A stretch of DNA of 20,068 nt from UBA3537 sp965657165. Lineage in GTDB: Bacteria > Bacteroidota > Bacteroidia > Flavobacteriales > Flavobacteriaceae. Below are positions 1 through 5,329 of the stretch, piece after piece. The notes under the pieces are model-generated. The model was not told the origin of the DNA. It was given only the letters and a program-made list of their open reading frames with translations, and searched no databases. The stretch is from positions 1 to 20,068 of the forward strand of contig CBFHNG010000033.1 in NCBI GenBank assembly GCA_965657165.1. Reading direction: 5' to 3'. Numbering within the stretch: the first letter of the stretch is position 1; each line of letters starts with the position of its first letter. Position numbers and translations under genes: made by a program.

Positions 1-314
1 TGGATCAGTTTATATCAACACATGAACAGTTTATGCGGGAGACTCATCACCTGTCTGGTGATCAAGAACCAATTATATTATCTTATTCTGTATTTAAATC
101 CCCAGAATTCAACAATCCTTTCGATCCCAATAGTGGTGAAACAGGAAACACTCTTTATGGTTTAACTGAAATATACAGTGGGCCTGAAGGTGTACAAGCG
201 CATATGACTTTAGGTCAGCAACGTGAAGCAATGTTTGCTGAGCTAGTGGATTTAACAAACACTTACTGTGTTGCCGGACTTTTAGGGGCGCCAGTTATTG
301 CAGCAATGGAATAA
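1..314 (+). CDS. Small ferredoxin-like (antibiotic-monooxygenase type) protein, 5' end outside window
   Basis: The reading frame is already open at base 3 and continues through the first internal ATG at 33, so the gene starts before the window and its true N-terminus cannot be seen. About 103 residues are visible, ending in AAME. The segment around NTLYGLTEIYSGPEGVQAHM, followed by a helix-like stretch, resembles the beta-strand plus helix layout of small dimeric alpha/beta-barrel proteins (ABM/EthD type), where an aromatic-rich strand precedes a helix that closes over a substrate. No catalytic residue can be named. The next gene follows after 10 bases, and an EthD-family gene and a DUF2892 remnant come after it, so it is probably part of one operon of such proteins. 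The family call is inferred from pattern and context; a different fold is possible. Confidence 0.6.
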   Translation, partial: DQFISTHEQFMRETHHLSGDQEPIILSYSVFKSPEFNNPFDPNSGETGNTLYGLTEIYSGPEGVQAHMTLGQQREAMFAELVDLTNTYCVAGLLGAPVIAAME

Positions 315-324
315 TTAAATAGAA

Positions 325-588
325 ATGAACTTAGTAATAAAAGGAAAATGTACTTCAAGTTATGCTGCAGTGCATAAAGACTTTATGAAGCTCTCAGAAA
401 CAAGAGCTCAATGTTGTGATGAATCGAAAACTATAATTAGTAAAATAGATGAACATAATTTCATTGTTCTCATGTTTGATGTGGAAATGAGTAAGTTGAA
501 AGAATTATTATCTACTCCTGAAAGAGATGAAGTAATAAAACTTAATGGAATCTCAAATGAAATGTTTCAATTTTCACCTTTAAGTTAG
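325..588 (+). CDS. Hypothetical small protein, possibly ferredoxin-like
   Basis: This ORF encodes 87 residues and starts 10 bases after the preceding stop, which suggests translation from the same transcript. It has no signal peptide or membrane segment. The middle carries a hydrophobic strand (NFIVLMFDVEMSKL) followed by a helix (KELLSTPERDEVI), and the same strand-helix order appears near the N-terminus. That is compatible with the small alpha+beta fold of the EthD/ABM neighbours. There are two adjacent cysteines near residues 30-31 (AQCCDE). I do not recognise a specific family, and the placement among monooxygenase-like genes is the main hint to its role. Confidence 0.6.
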   Translation: MNLVIKGKCTSSYAAVHKDFMKLSETRAQCCDESKTIISKIDEHNFIVLMFDVEMSKLKELLSTPERDEVIKLNGISNEMFQFSPLS

Positions 589-630
589 CTTCTAAAGAAT
601 TCAGATGAAACCTTAAAAATCCCTTTAATT

Positions 631-939
631 ATGAAACTAACTGTACTTTATCCTCAGCCACTAAATCAAGAAAAATTTGAATCAGATTATAATGATCATT
701 TGAAATTACTCCATGACAAAACAGGGATCCCAAGTAGTGAAAAGCCGTATAGCGTTACTAGATTTTTACATGGTCCTGAAGGCAAACCACCGTTCCATCT
801 AATGTTCATTATGCCATTTGAATCGCAGGAACAACTTGAAAGAATAATGTCTTCCAATGGCATGCAAGAAGTAGCCGCAGATGCAACTAGAATTTCAACC
901 GGAGGTGCACCCACAATTTTGATAGGACAAACTATTTAA
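631..939 (+). CDS. EthD family protein
   Basis: This 102-residue protein looks like the EthD family, small dimeric alpha/beta-barrel proteins related to a factor needed for ethyl tert-butyl ether degradation; the catalytic role in most members is unknown. The family pattern seen is an N-terminal strand beginning KLTVLYPQP, a helix with a Y-x-D-H-L motif (residues 20-24, YNDHL), a central strand FHLMFIMPFES, and a C-terminal region with GGAPTILIGQ. There is no signal peptide, so it should be cytoplasmic. The ATG at 631 fits the usual family N-terminus. It lies 42 bases after the preceding ORF and just before a DUF2892 remnant, which mirrors the company of DUF2892 and barrel proteins at 9734-12535. 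Confidence 0.82.
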   Translation: MKLTVLYPQPLNQEKFESDYNDHLKLLHDKTGIPSSEKPYSVTRFLHGPEGKPPFHLMFIMPFESQEQLERIMSSNGMQEVAADATRISTGGAPTILIGQTI

Positions 940-941
940 TT

Positions 942-1103
942 CACTGCAGGTTTAACGCCATACACATCCAACTTAAACTTTGGTGGATTGCGGTAGCAGT
1001 TGGTGGACTTCAATTTATAAGTTCAATGACAAAATTCTGCCCGGTTTATTTCATTCTTAATAAGCTAATGCCAAATACTGACCCTATTCAAAATCGTAAT
1101 TAA
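942..1103 (+). pseudogene. DUF2892 membrane protein remnant, N-terminus missing
   Basis: Reading the frame that ends at the TAA at 1101-1103 gives the C-terminal half of a DUF2892 (YgaP-like membrane) protein: WIAVAVGGLQ, TKFCPVYFILNKLMPNT and PIQNRN. It lines up closely with the intact copy at 10619-10849, which has WIYVAVGVAILQ, TKFCPVYTILNKIMPDT and PMQNGK. Similarity fades upstream of about 966. There is no in-frame ATG, and the first transmembrane half is absent, so this is a 5'-truncated gene rather than a functional one. It directly follows the EthD gene. Its last 20 bases overlap, antisense, the end of the serine recombinase ORF. It lies about 25 bases from the left direct repeat of the recombinase unit, so insertion or later rearrangement may have damaged it. 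Confidence 0.8.
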
Positions 1104-2685
1104 AACTTAAGTCACAAATAGATTTACTTGTGCTGCAACTTTTACTAATAGGGGGAGCCATCATAGACAAGAGGTCATTTTTGACCTCTTTTTTATTTTT
1201 ACCACTTTTTAAAACATTGGTTGCCAACATAATAGACTTAATCTCTGGAGTGAAAATGTGGTTGCAACTCTCAAAATCGAAATTTTCAAATTTTTCAGTA
1301 AAGATGCAACCAATAATCTTCTGTTTGGTCTTCCCATCCGCCTTATCCCAATACTGACTTAGGTTTTCAATCATTGGGAGAGTTTTATTCAAATACTCTT
1401 TAAAAGGACTCTTCGTAGACTTCAACCGTTCCAACTTTATCTGTTTGTCATGTAACTCAGATTCGATTCTACTCTTCATTTCGTTGTAATCAGAAGAAGT
1501 GATATCTCCATCAAGAAATGAGTTTTGCAAGTTGGTTTGTCGTGTCATAAACTTCTCAATATCAGTCTGCATTTTATTAATCTCAGTTTTTCTTGTGAGA
1601 TCTTCTCTATCGATTAATGATTCGAGTTGAGATTTATATACTTTAACCATTCCAGCAGTAAAAGAAATCTTGTTTAGTAACTTCTTAATTTGTTCGTGTG
1701 CCCAATCCACACGAAATCTTTGACATCGGGGTTTGGTACATAAATAATAGTGATGCCATTCCTTGTTTCTACTTTGAGATTTGTAGGCAGTAAGCGTTCT
1801 ACCATGCTCTCTACACTTCATGAACCCCTTCAAGGGGTATAGGTCTGTTTTATCAGACTTAAAATCAAAATTTCTAACCCTGCCGTCCAAGTAATCATTA
1901 GCCCTCTTAAAAAGTTCATCCGACACCAATGGAGGGTGTAACCCAATTACAATTTGTTCCTCTTCCTTTTTCCACGCTTTAACCTTGACCTTTCCTGTGT
2001 AAACAACATTTCTAATGATATTGTAAAACGTTTGTTTGGTGATATTGAACGATTTACCCTTGTAAGGATATTTCTGTTCATTAATATATTTTCTAACTTC
2101 ATTAGCAGAATAAACTCCCAACACCAACCTGTCAAAACATTCTTTAATGTAAGGTGCTGCTTCATTAGGTCTAAGAGTTGATTTACCTTCAACACGACAA
2201 TTATCATAACCTCTTGGAGCGGAACCTGTCCAGCAACCTTCTATTCTCGCTCTTCTTGATCCCTCTGTGGTTCTAATGGAATTTTTATCATTCTCAACTT
2301 CTGGAAGAGTTAAATAAATACTCAGTAGAACCTTACTGTCAGGATTTGAAAGATCTATGGGTTGTTCTACAGTTGATATGAGTACTCCAAGTTTCTCGAG
2401 TTTATTTATTTCATTTAATGCCAAGTAGACATTTCGTGACCACCTGTCCCAGCGAAGACATAGAATTTGATCAACTTTCCCACGATTTTTTTTGAGAAAT
2501 TTTAAAATTTTATTCCATTCAGGACGATCAAAATTTTTGCCGCTGCAATCTTCAGTATATACGTCCAATATTGGATAGTTGTGTAGTTTACAAAATTGTT
2601 TAATTACATCTTCTTGGTGTTGCAGGGAGTACCCTCGATCTGCCTGATCATCAGTACTAACGCGTTTATAAATTATGGTTCTCAT
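1084..2685 (-). CDS. Large serine recombinase (site-specific integrase)
   Basis: This 533-residue protein has the layout of large serine recombinases, which cut and rejoin DNA at att sites through a 5'-phosphoserine link. The resolvase domain is at about residues 2-150 with catalytic Ser10 in KRVSTDDQ and the arginine pair R81/R84 in LRWDRWSRN. The recombinase domain is at about 165-275. A zinc-ribbon-like domain has C291, H294, C316 and C321. A long charged coiled-coil region spans about 345-425. The ATG at 2685 gives the expected start MRTIIYKRVS. The C-terminus is unusual: residues 510-519 (APPISKSCST) are encoded by the 1128-1158 direct repeat, and the last 14 residues lie in flanking DNA, antisense to the DUF2892 remnant. 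The protein end therefore depends on the insertion site. An 8-9 bp hairpin lies inside codons for about residues 500-506. Confidence 0.93.
   Translation of the reverse strand: MRTIIYKRVSTDDQADRGYSLQHQEDVIKQFCKLHNYPILDVYTEDCSGKNFDRPEWNKILKFLKKNRGKVDQILCLRWDRWSRNVYLALNEINKLEKLGVLISTVEQPIDLSNPDSKVLLSIYLTLPEVENDKNSIRTTEGSRRARIEGCWTGSAPRGYDNCRVEGKSTLRPNEAAPYIKECFDRLVLGVYSANEVRKYINEQKYPYKGKSFNITKQTFYNIIRNVVYTGKVKVKAWKKEEEQIVIGLHPPLVSDELFKRANDYLDGRVRNFDFKSDKTDLYPLKGFMKCREHGRTLTAYKSQSRNKEWHHYYLCTKPRCQRFRVDWAHEQIKKLLNKISFTAGMVKVYKSQLESLIDREDLTRKTEINKMQTDIEKFMTRQTNLQNSFLDGDITSSDYNEMKSRIESELHDKQIKLERLKSTKSPFKEYLNKTLPMIENLSQYWDKADGKTKQKIIGCIFTEKFENFDFESCNHIFTPEIKSIMLATNVLKSGKNKKEVKNDLLSMMAPPISKSCSTSKSICDLSFNYDFE
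1128..1158 (+). repeat. Left direct repeat, candidate att site
   Basis: This 31-bp sequence starts TTGTGCTGCAACTTT and ends TAATAGGGGGAGC. It matches 3560-3590 except at 1143 (T versus G) and 1145 (C versus A). Bases beyond either edge do not match. Read on the minus strand it encodes residues 510-519 of the recombinase. It lies 25 bases after the stop of the DUF2892 remnant and 11 bases before a hairpin terminator. Confidence 0.75.
1169..1199 (+). terminator. Intrinsic terminator just inside the left repeat
   Basis: A perfect 9-bp stem, AAGAGGTCA (1169-1177) and TGACCTCTT (1182-1190), closes a TTTT loop and is followed by a T-rich tract to 1199. It is oriented to stop plus-strand transcription coming out of the EthD/DUF2892 operon. 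The same bases are sense codons of the minus-strand recombinase (VKNDLLS). Because it lies inside the repeat-bounded unit, it seems to have been brought in by the unit. Confidence 0.75.
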
Positions 2686-2698
2686 GACTGCATTTTAT

Positions 2699-2776
2699 AT
2701 GATTCATATTCAATTAATGCTAATGTCTCTAATAGTTTGTGGATGCGCGCTATGTCCTAGGAAGAAACCTACTTGA
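2699..2776 (+). CDS. Possible 25-codon leader ORF before the 211-residue gene
   Basis: An ATG at 2699 opens a short frame encoding a hydrophobic, cysteine-containing peptide (LIVCGCALC near residues 11-19). It ends at TGA 2774-2776. This stop overlaps the TTG start candidate of the next gene in the form TTGA, an arrangement typical of translational coupling. The leader could therefore set translation of the downstream gene, which has no ATG of its own. It begins 13 bases from the recombinase start in the divergent spacer. A chance ORF of this length is also possible. Confidence 0.3.
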   Translation: MIHIQLMLMSLIVCGCALCPRKKPT

Positions 2777-3408
2777 GTATAGGATCTAAATCAGAATCTG
2801 TTGATACAGTAAAAGGATTTTTGATTAATGTTTTTGGGAAGTTTCTTTTAGTTTCAGCAAGCGGTTATAAGGATTATGAGTATGAAATATTAAATCAGAA
2901 GTTGTCTAAAAGTCGAGAGCAATTGTTTCTTAAATCAGTTCTATTGATTTTAAATACGAGCTGGAAAAGTTCTGAAACTAAAGACAGAGATATTTTACTT
3001 CTAAACTGTTTATACTTTATTCTAGGTGAACAAATTCTCTTAAAGGAATTTCAAGATGATTTGACCAACAAACTTCAAGATTTGAAGTCAACAACAAGTT
3101 TCATAAGTTCTGAAGTTGAAAAACAAATGGTTTGGTTTGAAGACAATCTCTTAAAGGACTATGTAAAATGGTATACAGCATTTATTGATCCAATAAATGA
3201 AAGGAAAAAATTGATATCTCCAGTATCTAAACTAGGGTATGGTAATATAGTATTTAACAGTAAGATTGGGTTTAACTTCATCAAAAAGGTAGATGCCAGT
3301 GAACACACATCTAAACTAAATTTATCGAGATGTGGTTATCCTTTTACTGATGGAGATGTCGAATTAAAGAAGATTCAGTTTGGAAGTAAGGTTGTGTTAT
3401 TTTCTTAA
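2773..3408 (+). CDS. Hypothetical cargo protein of the recombinase unit
   Basis: This ORF encodes 211 residues and I do not recognise the family. The frame opens after a TAG at 2758-2760 and contains no ATG until about residue 118, so a TTG at 2773 is the most plausible start. The protein looks mostly helical in its first two thirds, with hydrophobic stretches (GKFLLVSAS; LLLNCLYFILGEQILL) and lysine-rich turns. A beta-like C-terminus follows (YGNIVFNSKIGFNF, KIQFGSKVVLFS). There is no signal peptide. It diverges from the recombinase with an 87-bp spacer and overlaps the antisense 40-codon ORF by 12 bases. As the only large cargo of a tiny integrative unit it may serve maintenance, immunity or host fitness, but nothing visible selects among these. 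A decayed gene is an alternative. Confidence 0.6.
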   Translation: MSIGSKSESVDTVKGFLINVFGKFLLVSASGYKDYEYEILNQKLSKSREQLFLKSVLLILNTSWKSSETKDRDILLLNCLYFILGEQILLKEFQDDLTNKLQDLKSTTSFISSEVEKQMVWFEDNLLKDYVKWYTAFIDPINERKKLISPVSKLGYGNIVFNSKIGFNFIKKVDASEHTSKLNLSRCGYPFTDGDVELKKIQFGSKVVLFS

Positions 3409-3519
3409 CCCTAACTTCAATTCATTTAGAATTCTCTTATCTCTTTCTAGTCTGAGATTCCCCATTAGTGACTTTACTTGACTCTCTGTGAGTATCACAA
3501 CCTTTTTCTTTGATTTCAT
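3397..3519 (-). CDS. 40-residue basic protein, candidate partner of the recombinase
   Basis: This short ORF runs from ATG at 3519 to TAA at 3397 and encodes 40 residues. It is strongly basic and lysine/arginine rich, with a start like MKSKKKVVILTESQ and a charged amphipathic helix after it (LRLERDKRILNELKLGLRK). Small basic proteins beside serine integrases sometimes act as directionality factors or regulators; assigning that here is inference. The strongest support that it is real is positional. If the unit's ends are joined in the repeat, the recombinase frame ends with TGA at 3518-3516, overlapping this ATG as ATGA. In the integrated state the ORF is separated from the recombinase and has only a stub frame without a start upstream, so its expression would probably differ between states. 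Confidence 0.5.
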   Translation of the reverse strand: MKSKKKVVILTESQVKSLMGNLRLERDKRILNELKLGLRK

Positions 3520-3559
3520 AGGACTTGTTTTCTTATAAATAGTCCTTTAAAGGATGAAG

Positions 3560-3590
3560 TTGTGCTGCAACTTTGAATAATAGGGGGAGC
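3560..3590 (+). repeat. Right direct repeat, candidate att site
   Basis: This copy matches 1128-1158 at 29 of 31 positions; the differences are at 3575 and 3577. Beyond it on the right, the sequence is unrelated to the recombinase coding sequence that follows the left copy. The right side is therefore a junction with flanking DNA rather than the remains of a second recombinase gene. Confidence 0.75.
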
Positions 3591-3591
3591 A

Positions 3592-3621
3592 AAAGCTTTA
3601 CAGAGATGTAGGGCTTTTTTT
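3592..3621 (+). terminator. Intrinsic terminator just outside the right repeat
   Basis: An 11-bp stem including two G-T pairs, AAAGCTTTACA (3592-3602) and TGTAGGGCTTT (3607-3617), closes a GAGA tetraloop. Seven T follow from 3615. It is oriented for plus-strand transcripts. If the recombinase unit is removed, this hairpin lies directly downstream of the EthD/DUF2892 operon, so it may have been that operon's original terminator. Confidence 0.65.
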
Positions 3622-3723
3622 ATGGGCTCTCACCTTCTCTAACCACGTTTCGAAAAGCACCTAAAAGCACTTCACGACTTTCATTTTAAACATCTCAAAG
3701 AACACTTCAAATTTACTAAAAAC

Positions 3724-3745
3724 TGACAGACATTTGACAGACATT
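3724..3745 (+). repeat. Tandem 11-bp repeat TGACAGACATT x2
   Basis: Two perfect, abutting copies of TGACAGACATT lie about 115 bases before the next gene. Tandem or closely spaced direct repeats of this size can be protein-binding sites, such as arm sites of tyrosine integrases or repressor sites, but no partner gene in the window points to either. Confidence 0.7.
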
Positions 3746-3807
3746 GGCTTTTAGTTGTTTTCTCAACACGCTTTGTTCCAAAGCTACTGCGCTAAGATAT
3801 ATCAAAC

Positions 3808-3834
3808 TTGGACTAATCTTTTGAAATAATTTTG
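3808..3834 (+). promoter_or_regulatory. Putative Bacteroidota promoter for the 3860 gene
   Basis: A TAATTTTG at 3827-3834 fits the TAnnTTTG -7 consensus of the Bacteroidota housekeeping sigma factor. A TTG lies at 3808-3810, with a spacing of 16, slightly shorter than typical. The boxes end 25 bases before the ATG. The surrounding DNA is AT-rich, so chance matches are possible. Confidence 0.4.
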
Positions 3835-3859
3835 TTAGTTTTAGGAAAAATTAAATACT

Positions 3860-4579
3860 ATGAAGAAATTGATATTATTATTATTTGTTTTAACAATATC
3901 TCAATTCAATGCACAAAACTTTACTTTAAAAGAAAAGTTATTGTTTAGTAAGCAAGCTAAAATTAATAGTGGATCTAGATCATATATGGGGGGTAAATCT
4001 AGAGTAATATACTATGTCCCAAAACAGAACGATAACGTAGAATCGATTATAATTAGCTATTCAACTTCAAACGCTTCAAGTCCAATAAACTTGAATACTG
4101 CAGTTGAAGCAAGTAAATTAATTGCTAGCTATTATTCAGGTGGGGTTTCTTCTGTTGCTTTGTCTTTGATTCCTCAAAGAATAAAAAATGAGTTAAAAAT
4201 TCCTGTAGGTGTTGCACCTGTAGATATATATTTGATGCCCAATGAAAATATTAATTTAAGGAAATTTAGAGATAAAGTTACGTTTAATTTTTATAAGATT
4301 GGTTCAACTGAAAATTCAAAAAATGGAAAAATCATTGTTCCTGATTATTTAGCTAAGGAGGGGTTTTGTATTGGGGTCATTAATCCATCATCGTATAATG
4401 CGGTTAATTTAAGTATTGAAGCTTTGGGGTTGTACAAAGAAAAGGTTGAATTTAACGAAGATGAAATAGTTGAAAAATTAAAAAATTTGAAAAAATACCT
4501 TGATATGGGTATTATCAGCGAAGACGAATATAATAGTAAAGCTAATCCATTAAAACAACAATTAATTGATAAGCTATAA
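3860..4579 (+). CDS. Exported protein with C-terminal SHOCT-like domain
   Basis: The 239-residue product begins with a signal peptide (MKKLILLLFVLTISQFNAQ), cleaved probably after NAQ, so it is likely exported to the periplasm or cell surface. The middle, about residues 25-195, is beta-rich and unassigned. The C-terminal part, about 202-235, has the SHOCT pattern: a charged helix (VEKLKNLKKYLDMG), the turn GIISEDEYNSK, and a second short helix. SHOCT domains are short C-terminal helical hairpins thought to mediate oligomerisation; in many proteins they accompany unrelated N-terminal domains. The start codon is the first ATG behind a promoter-like box. The next gene's ATG directly abuts this gene's stop, so the two are probably co-transcribed. 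The function is unknown. Confidence 0.8.
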   Translation: MKKLILLLFVLTISQFNAQNFTLKEKLLFSKQAKINSGSRSYMGGKSRVIYYVPKQNDNVESIIISYSTSNASSPINLNTAVEASKLIASYYSGGVSSVALSLIPQRIKNELKIPVGVAPVDIYLMPNENINLRKFRDKVTFNFYKIGSTENSKNGKIIVPDYLAKEGFCIGVINPSSYNAVNLSIEALGLYKEKVEFNEDEIVEKLKNLKKYLDMGIISEDEYNSKANPLKQQLIDKL

Positions 4580-4984
4580 ATGAAAAAACTACTCTTACTC
4601 TCCGCTTTATTCATCTTCGCTTGTAGTAGTGAGGATAATTCAGAAGAAAATCCATTACCAACTTATACAATTGAGGGTAAATGGATATGGTCACCAAGTG
4701 AAAATAGATCTGATACTAATACAATGTATGAGTTCGTTGATGGATTAAGATACACTTACTATTGTTTAGATTGTCCTGGCGATGATGATTATTGGAATTC
4801 ATTAGATGAATCAGACAGAATTCCAGGAGCCAATCCTTACACATTTGAAAATGATACATTAAGAGTTGATTTACATTTTGGGAATGAATTAGTGACACAG
4901 ATTGCATTTGAATGTGATGGTGGTAAACTTTTTATGGACGGAGTATTTAGTTCCCTTTGGAGATTAAGCTCTGACTGTAACTAA
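4580..4984 (+). CDS. Small lipoprotein, possibly lipocalin-like
   Basis: The 134-residue product has a lipoprotein signal peptide with lipobox FIFACSS, giving Cys15 as the lipidated residue. An acidic serine/glutamate spacer (SSEDNSEENP) follows, the usual outer-membrane sorting type in Bacteroidota. The mature part opens with YTIEGKWIWSPS and later has a beta-rich stretch ending WRLSSDCN, a layout seen in small lipocalin-like lipoproteins (W in the first strand after G-K/T-W). Four cysteines (two in YCLDCPG, then ECDGG and near the end) could form disulfides. Its ATG abuts the stop of the SHOCT protein gene. The exact ligand or role is not known. Confidence 0.78.
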   Translation: MKKLLLLSALFIFACSSEDNSEENPLPTYTIEGKWIWSPSENRSDTNTMYEFVDGLRYTYYCLDCPGDDDYWNSLDESDRIPGANPYTFENDTLRVDLHFGNELVTQIAFECDGGKLFMDGVFSSLWRLSSDCN

Positions 4985-5055
4985 ACCATAGGCATATCTT
5001 ATACCTTCAATTCTACTTTTTCTAATCCTCTTAAATAGAGAAAACTTAAATTTTT

Positions 5056-5063
5056 TAAATTTG
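5056..5063 (+). promoter_or_regulatory. Putative -7 promoter box before the 5084 gene
   Basis: TAAATTTG matches the TAnnTTTG -7 consensus and lies 20 bases before the ATG. No TTG was found at the usual distance upstream, so this is a weak call. Confidence 0.3.
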
Positions 5064-5083
5064 AAATATAACACAATTCAATT

Positions 5084-5320
5084 ATGAAAAAACTACTATT
5101 AATCTTAACTTTTTTTGTTCTTTGTTGTGGCGACGATCAAAATTGTTTTACCATAATACAAAAAACAATTACAAATGGGGAGTTTGTATTGGTAGGCGAT
5201 TTTGACACTTCAAATAATGACGATGATGGGTTGCCAAACGGCTATGCTGATGTTAATTTGGAAGTGAGTCAGGAGGTTTATGACTCATATAATGTTGGTG
5301 ATGAATATTGTTATAAATAA
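5084..5320 (+). CDS. Small lipoprotein of unknown function
   Basis: The 78-residue product has a lipoprotein signal peptide MKKLLLILTFFVLCCGDD with two adjacent cysteines; Cys14 or Cys15 would be lipidated. The short mature part carries an acidic, asparagine/aspartate-rich turn (TSNNDDDGLPNG), reminiscent of calcium-binding loops but too short to assign, and ends in DEYCYK. Two further cysteines (near residues 21 and 76) could pair. It follows the 4580 lipoprotein after 99 bases and precedes the DUF6090 gene by 9 bases, so it is probably co-transcribed with the latter. No family was recognised. Confidence 0.7.
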   Translation: MKKLLLILTFFVLCCGDDQNCFTIIQKTITNGEFVLVGDFDTSNNDDDGLPNGYADVNLEVSQEVYDSYNVGDEYCYK

Positions 5321-5329
5321 TATTTGAAG

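Larger units (their letters stand above)
1128..3590. mobile_element. Compact serine-recombinase integrative unit (about 2.4 kb)
   Basis: The unit is bounded by two direct repeats (1128-1158 and 3560-3590) that match at 29 of 31 positions. It holds the serine recombinase (minus), an unrecognised 211-residue ORF (plus) and a 40-codon ORF (minus). Repeat identity stops sharply at both ends, as expected for att junctions rather than for a duplicated segment. Joining the ends inside the repeat places the recombinase 3' end directly before the 40-codon ORF with an ATGA stop/start overlap, which supports the boundaries independently. The flank to the left is a truncated DUF2892 gene and to the right a terminator-like hairpin. 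No transposase, plasmid or phage structural gene is present. The repeats are imperfect, so attP and attB may have differed or drifted since insertion. Excision activity is not shown by the sequence. Confidence 0.68.
3622..3859. other. Intergenic region between recombinase unit and next gene
   Basis: I see no convincing gene here on either strand. It contains the repeated octamer AAAAGCAC (about 3653 and 3663), a tandem 11-bp repeat at 3724-3745, and promoter-like boxes at 3808-3834. It may hold remains of an earlier insertion, but no recognisable coding fragment is left. Confidence 0.5.

Noticed and set aside
1129..1158. Direct repeat considered as the end of a tRNA, tmRNA or other known RNA gene
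   Set aside because: No cloverleaf, T-arm or tmRNA-like pairing could be built from the flanking bases, so no RNA gene is claimed.
1130..1357. Plus-strand ORF of 75 codons inside the recombinase region
   Set aside because: It is a shadow of the recombinase coding frame; the recombinase motifs on the opposite strand are unambiguous.
3397..3560. In-frame fusion of recombinase to the 40-codon ORF in the circular form
   Set aside because: A first reading suggested one long fused protein, but careful frame counting shows a TGA at 3518-3516; the relation is an ATGA overlap, not a fusion.
3560..3600. Right repeat considered as the remains of a second, deleted recombinase copy
   Set aside because: On the minus strand the sequence before this repeat encodes LHLCKAF and not the KNDLLSMM found in the recombinase, so similarity ends at the repeat.
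4716..4907. Minus-strand ORF opposite the 4580 lipoprotein gene
   Set aside because: It is a shadow frame; the plus strand has a clear lipobox and abuts the upstream gene in operon fashion.
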